Assembly (NCBI RefSeq): GCF_032884065.1
Contig: NC_088872.1
Span: forward strand, 34,940,917 to 35,004,916
Reading direction: 5' to 3'
Source of the DNA: Artemia franciscana
Lineage: Eukaryota; Arthropoda; Branchiopoda; Anostraca; Artemiidae
DNA: 64,000 nt
How positions within the stretch are numbered: position 1 is the first letter of the stretch; every line of letters begins with the position of its first letter. The notes below the pieces were generated by a model. The model searched no databases. It had not been told where the DNA came from and was given only the letters and a program-made list of their open reading frames with translations. A program made the translations under genes and the position numbers. Positions 45,173 through 56,942 of the stretch are shown piece after piece.

Positions 45173-45509
45173 TTTGAAAAGAAAATAATTCGGTATTTCG
45201 GGGCTTCTGACATTATTACTCCTTTGCGGAAGTTAGGCTCAAAATTGAAAAAGGATTATATTTTTTCTCTGGGCCCCTTCCACCTCTTAGTTCGTTTATT
45301 TTCCCGTTAGTTTTCACCTGTTTTCGCTTGATAGTTGTGTTATCTCTTAGCAGTTCTTTCGTTAGTTGAGTTATGGTTGTGGTATATATGTTTTATCGCT
45401 CGTATAGTTGTGTTATTTTCAAATTATACTCCATAATAGAGAGGCTCCGAACACCCAGCATTGTATGTTAAGCTCTTAATTTGACGTCTTTTTCTAACGT
45501 GACCACATT
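45173..45509. other. no gene seen
   Basis: Spacer between two reverse X copies. Contains repeated 'gttgtgttat' words near 45340-45420. No feature recognised. Confidence 0.45.
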
Positions 45510-46345
45510 CGTCCTGCGCCCTTTTCATTGAATTTTTTCCCCCATGGCATATTTCTCCAAGGAAAGATCCTCCCATATAGCCCCCTCCCTCAACCCTACC
45601 CACAAAACCAAAAAAAATCCCCCTGAAAACGTCTGTACACTTCCCAATAACCATTATTATATGTAAACACTGGTTGAAGTTTGTAACTTGCAACCCCTCC
45701 CCCAGGGACTGTGGGGGAGTAAGTCATCCCCAAAAACATAGTTATTATGATTTTCGACTATGCTAAACAAAATGGCTATCTCAAAATTTTGATCCGTTGA
45801 CTTTGGGAAAAAAATGAGCGTGGGAGGGGGCCTAGATGCCCTCCAATTTTTTTGGTCACTGAAAAAGGGCACTAGAACTTTTCATTTCCGTTAGATTGAG
45901 CCCTCTTGCGACATTCTAGGACCACTTGGTCGATACGATGACCCCTGGGAAAAAAAAAACAAAAAAAAAAAAAAAAAAACAAATAAACACGCACCCGTGA
46001 TTTGTCTTCTGGCAAAAAATGCAAAATTCCACATTTTTGTAGATATGAGCTTGAAACGTTTACAGTAGAGTTCTCTGATACGCTGAATCTGATGGTGTCA
46101 TTTTCATTAAGATCCTACGACTTTTAGGGGGTGTTTCCCCCTATTTTCCTAAATAAGGCAAATTTTCTCAGGCTCGTAACTTTTGATGGCTAAGACTAAA
46201 CTTGATGAAACTTATATATTTAAAATCAGCATTAAAATGCGATTCTTTTGATGTAGCTATTGATATAAAAATTCAATTTTTTAGAGTTTTGGTTCCTATT
46301 GAGCCGGATCGCTCCTTACTACAGTTCGTTACCACGAACTGTTTG
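45510..46345 (-). mobile_element. X element, 5' half, reverse
   Basis: From the 'ctgcgcccttttcattgaat' block to the 5' terminal hairpin at 46315-46345. A long A tract is at 45952-45979. The palindrome half is absent. Confidence 0.65.
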
Positions 46346-46769
46346 ATTATGAGCTAATACATTGAACAAAATAACACAAATGTTTGAAATTATTACAACA
46401 TTTTTTTATTTAGATTAGCACAAGCATCCGAGTGATTATGTGAATCTGAACATGTCTTTACTTCAAAACAATGTTTTTTCCATTTAAGGGATTCGAGTTT
46501 TTATAAGAAGGGTACTAAGAGAATAAAGAGAAAGCAAGATAAAATAGAATTTTATAAAGATTAACATCATTTGTACATTATGTTTTTTGACAATGCAACC
46601 AACGACGTTTAATTATTTTCACTCTAAAGCCTTGTCATTTATTCATTCATAGTAGTTTCGTTTGTTTTAAGGCTGAATTACTCATACGAATATTTTTTCT
46701 TTGCATTTTTTGCTCTAATATGACTATTTCGTTTCTTTGAAACATTTCTTTTTTTGGCATGCTCCTTCA
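46346..46769. repeat. diverged sequence related to 15.0-15.25 kb
   Basis: 46480-46670 shares 'aaaatagaattttataa', 'gacaatgcaacc' and 'tagtagtttc' with 15100-15240 in the same orientation. Any frame is broken. Confidence 0.35.
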
Positions 46770-47040
46770 TTTAAAGTACCTCAGAATACGACCTGTGGTA
46801 TAGAACCAATCTGCTAATTGTAGGTAGGCAATGCCAAGGTAACCTGCGGTTTCTGTGTCATTATTTTCAAGATCGGAATTCTGAACAAGTTAGACCGGAT
46901 TTCCAAAAAAGAACCGACATGACAAGAAATAACGTAAGCATGCATGCTTAATATGTTTGACCTGTTGAAAATACCATTGCTTTAACACTATCCCAATGAT
47001 TAATAGTTATCGACAATGTCCCCGTTTTAAGTGCACTACT
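46770..47040. repeat. repeat Z, inverted relative of 18365-18610
   Basis: See 18356-18855. No coding frame. Confidence 0.4.
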
Positions 47041-47044
47041 AACA

Positions 47045-47325
47045 AAAAAGGACGCGTTTTTTCAACTGAAAGTGAGAGGTACATTTAAACCTACAACGAA
47101 CACCTTTATTTGAGGGGAACTTCCCCTCCTTCACTCCCTGCTCTTTACTCTAAATTTTTATAGTGGGTTTAAAATAATTTTCAATCCTGTGCAACTACTC
47201 TTGTCTTTAAGCAGTAGTTTTTAAAATATCAGGGCAATAAATGAATACTTAGGGTAAAGAGTGAGGGGTTGAGGAGGGGGCAGCCACTATTTTTGTTTGT
47301 TAATGTTTTAATGTTGCTCCCTATA
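47045..47325. repeat. X-type hairpin, isolated
   Basis: Arms 'cttcccctccttcactccctgctctttac' type, loop with 'caatcctgtgcaactactc'. It has only the palindrome and no X body, next to the cut end of the RTE LINE. Confidence 0.5.
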
Positions 47326-47394
47326 AAAAAGTGCTCGTCAATTTTCGTTTCGATTTTTTTAAATGCTTTAGTGTTTTTCAGCACAAACTAAATA

Positions 47395-49435
47395 GATTGC
47401 TTTAAGTCTATCAGTGCTCATTTTCCAGTGCTCCTTAAGACGAAGTCCATCAAAATGATCAATATAAAGGGGGATAGAACACAACCCTGATTAACTCCTG
47501 ATTTAATACAAAACCAGTTGCAAACCTCATTTCCTACCTTAACCGCAACAGTATTATTCTCGTACATAGCACAAATCACTTTAATGTATTTTTCTGGTAT
47601 ACCATATAACGATAAGACCTTTGTTAACACTCTTCTATGATCAGAATCGAAAGCTTGCTCATAATCGATAAAACTGAGGACCAAAGGTTTTTGACAACGA
47701 GGGGACTTTTCAATTATTAACCTAAGAGTGAAAACTTGGTCAACACATCCTATACCTTTTCTAGAACCGCATTGTTCTTCCCTTAAAACTTTGTCTACAG
47801 CATCTTTCAGTCTAAAAAGTATCATATTACTCAGTAATTTGCTACCTACAGAGACCAGACTAATGCCTCGATAATTACGACACTCACTCTTGTCACCTTT
47901 CTTATACAGTGGTTTAATTAAGGTTTTCCTAAAATCATTGGGTACTTCCCCTTTTTCAAAAATCATGTTCATAATCTTCAGTAGCTTATTCCTAACCTCA
48001 GAGCCACCATATTTAAGAAACAGAGCCACCATGGTTAAGAAACCATAGTTAATCATACTATCAGCACCTGGAGCCTTATTATTTTTTAATCATTTTAGTA
48101 CTGTCGCTAATTCTTCCTCACTAAACAAGTCTTCCTTCACATCCAAGGTATCACAAACTTTTTCATTTTCATCTATATCTTTTCTTGCAACTGTATCTCG
48201 GTTTAGCACATTCTCAAAATGTTCCACCCATCTTTCTTTAACTTTTTCCTTATCACTAATTGTGGCCCCATTTCTATCTTTAACTGGGACTGGTCCAGAT
48301 TGGATACTCCCTTTAAATTTATTAACATGCAAGTATAATATTTTACTATTATGCCGTCTAGCCGCATCTTCCAGATCCTCAGCAATTTTATCCATGGCCT
48401 CCACTTCACATCTCCTTAGTTCATATTTTAATGCTTTCTCCACATTCCTTACATTCCTTTTGTTTTCATACGACCAATCACTCAGATAATTCTTATACAA
48501 ACCCCTTCTACTCTCTATTAAAACTAAAGCTTTTTCACTATCCTAGTTGCAGTCTTAGCACTCTTTCCTAAGACACCATCGGCAACTTCACGAATTGTTT
48601 TTCTGAAATTATTCCATCCATCTTCCACATTGTAAAATTTTAAACTCTTAAGTTTAGTATTCAGCTGTTCTTGGAAATTATTTCTCAAATTTTCATCCTG
48701 GAGACTACCAACATCATAACTTTCCGGGAGGAAAGTAAAATTAAAAGGAAAGTTTTATTAAAACTAAAGCTTTTTCACTATCCTAGTTGCAGTCTTGGCA
48801 CTCTTTCCTAAGACACCATCGGCAACTTCACGATTTGTTTTTCTGATATTATTCCATCCATCTTCCACATTGTAAAATTTTAAACTCTTAAGTTTAGTAT
48901 TCAGCTGTTCTTGGAAATTTTTTCTCAAATTTTCATCCTGGAGACTACCAACATCATAACTTTCCGGGAGGTAGTTACCCTTCCGAAATTTCAGCTTTAA
49001 ATTAACCTTAGACACTACTAGATGGTGATCTTTACTTTTAACATCAATAACAGCACTCCTATACACCCTAGTATCTTGTATTGATCTTGCTAGTCTCCTG
49101 TCTACAATAACATAATCAATAAGGTTCTTACCATCACGTGAATACCATGTCAACTTACGGGCCATTTTGTGAACCAACACCGTATTGGTTATAACTAAGT
49201 TGTTATACGTTCAAAATTGCAAAAGCCTATAGGCATTCCTGTTTTATTTTCCTACACCAAATTTACCTAAGCTAGGATACCATCTATCCCTATTTCTACC
49301 AACCTGAGCATTAAAGCCTTCTAGCAAAAACACCATATTTCTACTTGGTACCCTGTCTATTTGCTCCTGTAACTGTAAGTAAAATTCATATGAGTCACTA
49401 GTGGTGCCCAAATCACTCTTTCTTAAGCAGCCTTA
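47395..49435 (-). mobile_element. RTE-like LINE, endonuclease to RT, truncated before YADD
   Basis: Minus strand. Endonuclease: LLEGFNAQVGRNRD (49280-49330), then LTWYSRDGKNLIDYVIVDRR, AVIDVKSKDHHLVVSKVNLK (48764-49180). Linker: LYKNYLSDWSYENKRN, ERWVEHFENVLNRD (48090-48500). RT: IKPLYKKGDKSECRNYRGISLV, EEQCGSRKGIGCVDQVF, SFIDYEQAFDSDHR, KSGVNQGCVLSPF (47418-48056). It stops about 25 codons before the catalytic YADD box should appear, so the 3' end was lost later. A 212-base segment is duplicated in tandem at 48519-48970. A one-base loss near 48540 shifts the frame. A decayed relative is at 11600-12282. Confidence 0.85.
48519..48970. repeat. tandem duplication inside the RTE LINE
   Basis: 48519-48730 and 48759-48970 are the same 212 bases with about five differences, at a period of exactly 240 with 28 bases of A-rich filler. 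It duplicates the end of the endonuclease-RT linker. Confidence 0.8.
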
Positions 49436-50344
49436 TTGCACTATTTATTATAACCAGGGCAATGAATGAACAAAACGCATGCATAGTCACAAAAAAGCTA
49501 CAAAAAAAGACGTAGAGATGAACAAAGGTAAACAGTACGCGATTATTCAAAAACAACATTTAAACGCCAACTGAAAGGGAAATAATTCGACCTGCAAGCC
49601 ACTCATCTAGAACCTTTGTGAGTGCCGGACCAAACTTTTTTAACGCCGAATTTGACTCTTGTTTGACTGACAATACCACTACAGTGCTTTGTTGGAGATT
49701 CAGATTTGAAAATTTTAGAACAAGCAAATTTTAATTTGCTTATGAATACTTTACAGGCCATCTCGAAATTAGAAAATTTCCCAAAAATTGGGACATCCTT
49801 ATCATTTTCAAATCAGGTAATTACGTCTAGCAACTTGTGGCAATTACTTCTGCCAACTTCGGTCACTACTTCTAGCGATCGTTTTCCGGTCTTTTTAGAG
49901 CCCTGGTTGCAAGCTGAAAAGCTGCAAGAGTAGGAGCATGGATATTTTAAGAAGGCAGGTATTGAAAAACGGAGTGTTTTGAATTCAAGCAATTTTTTGC
50001 GTTCTTCAAACCCTTCAAAGAAGAAACATTTTAAAACTGTAAAAGGTCAAACTTTGACATTTTTTCCTTCTTTTGTCATAGTTTTGGTAGGCTGATGGTT
50101 GCGACTTTTACACACTATGTAAAAACTAATTAGCATACATAGTAAATTCATAGTCTTGGCTCGCAGTGGCATTATTATAGAGGGACTAAAGCTATATTCC
50201 TTCCTGTAAAATCAGGCCCAATAAATCATATAAATATACCTCCCTCTCATCCCAAAAATCTACAATTACAGCTAACCTGTATTTTTGCACTGATGTACCC
50301 AAATATCTCGCTTTTGATAAGGCTCTCCCCTAAAAGATATTGTA

Positions 50345-50440
50345 CCACTTATTTGTTTTCAATTAATCTCGGGTCTTAACCGCTGCGACATCCAGTGTCA
50401 ATCGTAAAAGTCCCCGGTATCTTTTCACCTGAAACTAGTT
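50345..50440 (+). promoter_or_regulatory. conserved upstream block, gene B
   Basis: AACCGCTGCGACATCCAGTG and TCCCCGGTATCTTTTCACCT, as in the other three copies. Confidence 0.55.
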
Positions 50441-50472
50441 TCATTTAGGAGAAAATAGCCTGTATTTTCAAA

Positions 50473-50513
50473 TATATATAAATAAGGGCTTCTTTAGTAT
50501 ACATTATCAGTTG
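50473..50513 (+). promoter_or_regulatory. core promoter of gene B
   Basis: TATATATAAATAAGG from 50473 and TCAGTTG at 50507-50513. The initiator A at 50509 gives a 5' UTR of about 49 bases. Confidence 0.7.
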
Positions 50514-50557
50514 AATCTTTCAGTCGAAGTTGGTTGTTCTCCAAAAAATTTGTAATA

Positions 50558-50566
50558 ATGAAATAT
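50558..50566 (+). CDS. Tyr-rich secreted peptide gene B, exon 1 (3 codons)
   Basis: ATG AAA TAT followed by GTGAGT. It is the first ATG after the predicted start site. The intron to exon 2 is 1098 bases, the shortest of the intact copies and free of large insertions, so it is the best model for the ancestral intron. Confidence 0.7.
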
Positions 50567-51664
50567 GTGAGTAGCCTATTGCTGTCATTTTAATTTGTAG
50601 ATTAGTTTTTGTTAGGAGCTTTGCAGCCAACGTGAAATTCATGAAATTCATGTTCGAAAATTTTTGAGGTATCAATTATTTCAAAGTAACATGGTTTAAC
50701 CAAATAAATGAATACAATTATAGCAATTTACTTTATTAAAACTGAAATTTTAATGAATATTTGAGATTTGAACAACAATGATAATTGAGCTTATTTGGAT
50801 GCAAAATAAATCATGTTAAAAAAATATGTTGATTTATTCAAAGCAAGTGTAGTTTTATCGCATTTACCGTGGGTCAGTTAACTAATATGTATATTTCTAC
50901 TTTACTTGGCAATATTTTTTTTAATAATGAACTAATGTCCCTTTATTTTGATTTTTAGAAAATTGCTTTCATCCCATGTCTTTCGAATTTTGTCTCTCAA
51001 TTTTGTCTCGTTTCAGCAGGCTCTTTGAAATGTTTGAATGTTTGGAATTTCTTGAATTAAAATGCTTTACTGGTTTCTCTTTAGCATAGAGGACTTTAAC
51101 AGCACCGATTTTATTACATCCTATTTTTCCTTTTTTCGCTTCTTGTAATTTAATCTGGAAAGTTAAAATTGACGAACCTGTTAAAGAAAGTCTTTTGAAT
51201 AATTTATCATTTCATCTTCTTACCTGCTGGTATTCAATAGATTATTGACACATTTTATTCTAAAGCCGCATTTTTTTATTGGATTTTTAGTTTCTTATAT
51301 AGCTGTCCTATGTAATAAATCCCCAAATCAAATTTTAGAACTCAATAAAAATTTCATCAATTAAAATTTGTCACCATTTTCTCTATAGGCTCTATCCAAA
51401 ATCTGAAATAAACAAAGATGGGTGGTAACTTATTCAAGAAAAAGCTTTTTAAATTTTTGATGCATAATTGATATTCCTGTTGAATTTGGCAATAGAACTT
51501 ACAAATCCTTACATAACATTCATATTGAACTTTGCTCTTGATTTTTCTTGTTGTTCTTTGTGTCTTTGCAGCATTAGTAGAATACAGATCTCCAAAGGAT
51601 GTATACACATTTTAAGATATCTATAACATTCCTATCTATATCAATATAAATACTTTTTTTCTAG

Positions 51665-51988
51665 ATTCTACTTGTTGCCCTTTATGTCACTGCAGTATTA
51701 GCCAAACCAAATAATCCAAAGGAACCAGCTATTGATTTTCAAGATATGAAAAGAGGTTTAACAGCTAACAGAGGTGATCTTCCCTTTGACGATCCTAGTT
51801 ACAGGCTGAGAAGAGAAGCATCTGAATTGGAAGTTCCTGTCGAAGAAGATCTGAAAGGAGCAGAAACACACCACTATAGTTATTATCCTTATCATTATTA
51901 TAGTCATTACTACCCTACATATAGTTATTCATATCCATCATATGGATACGCTCCGTACAGTTATGGTCACAGACGGTATTGGGGCTAG
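51665..51988 (+). CDS. Tyr-rich secreted peptide gene B, exon 2
   Basis: Acceptor TTTTTTTCTAG; 107 codons plus TAG, 110 residues with exon 1. Signal peptide MKYILLVALYVTAVLA|KP (hydrophobic core, small residues at -1 and -3). Propeptide NNPKEPAIDFQDMKRGLTAN...SYRLRR. Mature part EASELEVPVEEDLKGAETHH, then about 36 residues with 16 Tyr (YYPYHYYSHYYP, YSYPSYGYAPYSY), ending GHRRYWG. KR, RLRR and HRR are possible convertase sites. The C-terminal Gly could be converted to an amide, giving RRYW-amide. Conservation of the splice sites, frame and both ends among genes 1, A and B argues the copies are used. The family is not identified. Confidence 0.78.
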   Translation: MLLVALYVTAVLAKPNNPKEPAIDFQDMKRGLTANRGDLPFDDPSYRLRREASELEVPVEEDLKGAETHHYSYYPYHYYSHYYPTYSYSYPSYGYAPYSYGHRRYWG

Positions 51989-53590
51989 AGAAAAGGAAGT
52001 TTTTAAGCTACAAAAGTTTTGTACGTAATTTATTTTTAAATTAAATGTTTTTACACCCACTTAGTATTGTTTTAGCGGTTTATTCTATTGTTCATTATTA
52101 GTATTAGAGATGTATTTTTTGTTGCATATCAAATTTATAGAAAGAAAGTAGTGTTTTCAAATTAGTTTGAAAAGCAACAAAAAAAGAAATAACAAAACTT
52201 ATTATATAGGATAAATCTAGTTTTTCCAACACTATGAGCAAAATTAAACAAAAAAATCTTCTGCATATTGCCACCCTCCCTGGAAAGTCTTGTAAATAAA
52301 TTCTAGGTAGATATTTCTAACTAGCTTTGGATAAAGAAGCTGCTAAATTTATCCTTAGAATTTACATTCATTTGGTCCCACCACAAGCCATAAACAATAC
52401 TAAACGCCAATCAAAGGCTTTCAGAGACCATTTTCTAGCTTTGCCTTAGTAAAATATCCTTTCCCTTTAGTGAACTCATTAAACATAATTTCCAAAAAAA
52501 GGTTTCCAAAATAAATTAAAGAGCTATAGTAAAACCTAGAAATTAAAATGAATAACTACATTAAACATAAATATTACTGAACTTGTTTTGGGTATTTAGA
52601 TGAATTATAACCAAAATTAAATTAAAATGAATAATGTGTTCAAACTTAAAATCAATAAATAAAAGCATGAATAAGAAGAGGACAGTCATCCCTTCTGCTG
52701 AAACCGTAAAAATACTTATTTCTTTTCATTTTTTATTGTCTCCCTTTCGGCGGCTTTTCCAGAAAAGTAGTCCACATTACTTTCTTCCGGTCTATGTTTT
52801 TTTTTTTTTTTAATATGGGACAAAATGGGAGGACGAACACAGTAAAGGGAGTCATCTAAAAGTTTTAGTTAGAAATCAAAGAGACATAATAAAACCTAGT
52901 ACTAGTAGAAATTAAGGTATATACGTAAATTTCATAAAAAAACATAAATTATTAAGAAAGATTTATCAAACCCAAAAGGAACAGAAATTAAAGAGAATAA
53001 TCGCACTAAATATGACTGAAATTGTTGCTGATAAATAAATTAGGTACAAAAAAAAAAATCAAATTAAGATTTAAAATCAATAAAGAATAAAAGGAATAAT
53101 AGGAGAACAGGACAGCCAATCCCTTCTGCTGGATCCGCACTAAAAAGCTATTTTTATTTATTGTTTATTCTCTCCTTTTTGATAACTTTTCTAGAAAAGC
53201 CGTCCACACTATCATCTTCTGTTCCGGGTTTTTCTAACTATGAGTCAAAATTGGAGAAGAAACACACTAAAGGTGTCATCAAAAATTTCCAGTTAAAGAT
53301 TTTGTTTACCAATTAGTGGTAATAAACAATAGGGTATTAATTTCCTATACGACTGGTTTTTTTCATTTGCAATTGAAAGGTTTATGCAATTGAATAGTGA
53401 GGAATTGTGTCTGCCGTAAAATTTCTAGATTGGAAGTTACAAATGACTTTCGTTTGTGGGTGAAGGCAGGTGAGGGCAGTTTTAAAACTGGGTCTGATAA
53501 TTTGATTAAGAACTTCAAGAAGTTCAAATATTTGGGGTTTTATAGTTGTCGAGCCCCAGGCTCCACTCCTCCTGTATTTCTTTCCCAAGC

Positions 53591-54800
53591 AGGTCCAAGT
53601 CTATTTACATTTTAAAAGAGCAGATGCTATACTGTTTTGTGCCATCTTCTGAACCAAATACTGTTTCAACCGAATACTAGTTCATTCACATTCAGAAATT
53701 GGCGTAAGCCTAGAAACTGGGCTATGTAAAAGGAAACGTGTTAAGATGGACTTCTTACTTCACAATAAGCGGGAAAATTGTTGTATTAAATTTTGAATAC
53801 ATTCCATCTACATTTTAAACTCCTCCTCCCTAATTTGCGAATATACAGCAAAAAATTAAAGACTATATTCTCAATATGTTTTTTGTTTTTTTTTGTTTTT
53901 TTTTTATTTCAACACTGCTGATTCAATTTACGGCTAACAATTTTTACCAGGTTTTCATTTTTACCAATTTTTCAATTTTTACCAGGTTGAAAAAACAATG
54001 ATGCTTGTCGAAATCCAGGTAAAATATATAATTTTGGCTGCATGTTTGTATATTAGGGGTCGTTTGGGGTGTAAAATAAAGCAAAAGAGCATTCAAAATG
54101 TGTTAACTTAGTATTATTCATATTATGAAGTAATAATACCTTCCTAATGTGTTTCCTTCTCGATATTCCCAATTCTATGCATATACCCAAAGATTTCCTT
54201 TTTAAAGTCGCTTCCTTCCTAGAAGAGGCATCATTGGAAATCACTGGAAATTTTTATAAACCACAAAAATAGAGGCGGGCACAAAAAAGAATCTTTGCAC
54301 TTCAAAGGAGAGGGGTAAATTCGGCGTGCTAATTTTTTTTCACTGAATATACAAAAAGGATTTTCAATAAAAATTATCTTTCAAAATCGCTTTCTTTCAA
54401 AATCTAATCAGGCAAAGACACGAGAAGAGCCTGTTCTCAAACTTACGTCATTGATACTTTTATATTGCCTTTTCTATGAACGAAAATTAACTCATTTTGA
54501 CGGTTTCTGCCATTTTTGCAGTTAGTATATTTCTAACTAGCAGCTGTTCGTACTGTTTATAATAATAAACCTTTGCTTATGACATTATATTATATCCAAG
54601 CATTTGTTTAGGAGGGGGGAGTAAACGGTTAAACTCGAAGGGACTAAAAAATCTTACAAAAGACAAATGTCTGGAAAACCTTTCCTCGATATAGTACAGC
54701 AATAATTTTATTTGACCAATCTGGGTCTTAGAGAGAAGGCGGACCCCCCCCCATTATTTCAATAGCACATTGCCTACCTAATAATGTCTTGTTTAAAAAT
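53591..54800. repeat. outer flank of arm B and reversed repeat S fragment
   Basis: 54270-54770 is a reverse, diverged copy of repeat S (54470-54560 holds 'gacggtttctgcc' and 'ctaactagcagctgttc'). 53880-53910 is a T/G tract. A weak relative of the S right part may lie at 53700-53880. No gene seen. Confidence 0.45.
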
Positions 54801-54959
54801 AACTTCTTATAACCTTCATCACATATCTTTTTCAAAATAATGTTATTCTTTTATTTGTGTATCTATACAATCATGCTTGTTTTTTCTTTGTAGGTGACAA
54901 ATATATGACTGAATAAAAACCAAAATAATGTATGTAGTCTGTAATGCAGCGTCTATTTG

Positions 54960-55380
54960 TTTATAGACCTTAAGGAGGTGACAGCCCCTTTCATACAGGA
55001 ATTATTCCTGTTATTTTCAAGTTTTAATGCCGCTCCTTTTTTCAGTTGAAGAAACTTTTTTTTTATTCAATTTTTGAACGTTTTTGAATTAATACATCTT
55101 TTGATTTTGGCTCACCGTACATGAACAATTAAAACGAAATTTGCATATTAATTTTCTTTTTTTGACTAAATGGCTTTCTCATAGTTTTGATCGGACGATT
55201 TTAATAAAAAAAGGGGCGGGGCGGAGGCTTAGTTGCCCTCCAATTTTTGGTTACTTAAAGAGGCAACTAGAACTTTTAATTTTTTTACGAACGTTTTTAT
55301 TAGTAATAAATAAACATAACTTACGAATTAACTTACGTAGAGAACTTCTTTATTTGTATATTTTTATTACGTATTAGCTA
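54960..55380 (-). mobile_element. X element, 3' part, reverse
   Basis: Half of the terminal palindrome (54980-55050), then 'tttttgaattaatacat' and 'gttgccctccaatttt' in X order. It ends at about 55380. The internal hairpin and 5' end are missing. Confidence 0.6.
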
Positions 55381-56780
55381 TTGGGGTGGCACCTCACGCC
55401 ACTCAACTTGAAAAGATTAAAAGTCTAAAGTCTTCTTCTTCCTCCTCTTACTGTAAAAGTTTAAAGCATATTTTGTCATTTGCGCTTTGGAAATAAATGA
55501 TATTACGAATATTTTCTCTTTTACTTGCAACACTGAAAATAAAAATGACATCAGAGCAAAATAAAATTTTGGCTTGCTGACTCTTCAGCGGTTAATATTG
55601 TTATATGTTAAATATTCACTTTATTTTTATTGTTCTTTCCAAGGACTGTTCAAGACGAATATAGTTTTCAATAAAACGTAAATTTTCCGGAAAATTTGTC
55701 TAATTAATTTATCGAAAAGGCTAGAAAAATCGAGAAAATCACGATAATGTTCAGCATTAGAGAAAGGAACAAAAATTTCTTAGGATAGATACATTTGTGA
55801 CATTTCATATAATTTTGCTGCGTTAAGAGGCAATAATTCCATCAAAAGTTTTTCTTTTGATTATATTTCAAGCAATCAAATAGAGATTTTTTTTTTTTTT
55901 TAATGTTGTTTTTGAATAATCCCGTACTGTTTACCTTTGTTCATCTTTACGTCTTTTTTTGTAGCTTTTTTGTGATTATGCATACGTTTTGTTCATTTAT
56001 TGCGCTTTTTGGCTTCTGTAAACTTTTCTATTTATCACTCAAACAAGATATATTGGCTGTGGGGCCGGGTAACTGAAGAATGAAAAGAGTACTCTCATAA
56101 GCATTATGGATGAAAAACTTAAGCATGAGATTAATAATTTTGTAGTAAAGGGTACATTCATAATCGTTGTGATTCGATTACCTTAAACAAGAATTTTACA
56201 ATCCTCCCTATTATGCTATTTCATTCTCATCTTCCTATTAAGTCTCCCTAGTAATCATGGTTTGACTAGCGGAAGTAGTAAGCTATTGTAAACATATTTA
56301 AATATCTCCATCCTAAAGTGCTATATGGCACCAAAAATCACATTTTTTTCGTTCAATTTCTAGGCTAGAAATGCTGGAAAGTTTAAGAAGGGCACTTTAC
56401 AAATCTACATGGCCGAAAACCAATAACCAATGGTTTCTTATCCATCTTTTTTAGAATCTCGCATCTCAGGGGAATAATTTTCTCCTCTCAGCCGCTTTTG
56501 GACCACAGTAAAGAGCAAAACAAGCTCACACTAACTAAAAGCTTAGCAAACGATTTTTAAATAAAAATGTTTTTGGAAGAAGAATTAACATTTGAAAACT
56601 GATTCAGAAGTTTACTGTAAAAGAAAATTTATGATAATTTAAAAAAAAACGACCACTGCCTCCTGAAATTGTTTTTACCTTGAGTAAAAGTGAAGGTTTC
56701 TTCTTCTTTGTCTCTCTTTATAAACTATTTATCCATAGACTCAATGAGGGTAAAGTTTGAGTTGATTCGATTGTGCAAAA
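55381..56780. other. mostly unassigned
   Basis: No supported gene. 55915-56010 is a copy of arm sequence also at 37485-37560 and 49440-49545 ('gtttacctttgttcatct', 'ttttttgtagctttttt'). The rest is AT-rich. Confidence 0.45.
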
Positions 56781-56942
56781 ATAAAAAAGTTTTATACCTT
56801 CTTCGGATTGCTTTACGAACCAATGCTGTATAAACTGCAAAGTAATTACTTTTGGAAAGATAGGGAAGGGGAAAGAAGGAGAAAGATAAATAAAAAAATT
56901 GCTACATTAACTACCCATTGTCATAATGGTTTTCAAACAGTT
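56780..56942 (+). repeat. repeat Y, copy 3 (left part, before X)
   Basis: 'aaagataaataaaaaaatt' and 'aactacccattgtcata' match 8880-8945. Continues after the X element at about 58660. Confidence 0.5.

Larger units (their letters stand above)
49440..53590 (+). repeat. inverted duplication, arm B
   Basis: Reverse complement of arm A without the LINE. Its inner edge meets the RTE LINE at about 49435. Within the arm, 52500-52900 and 52930-53300 are similar to each other ('cccttctgctg', 'ccagaaaagtagtccacatt'). Confidence 0.75.
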
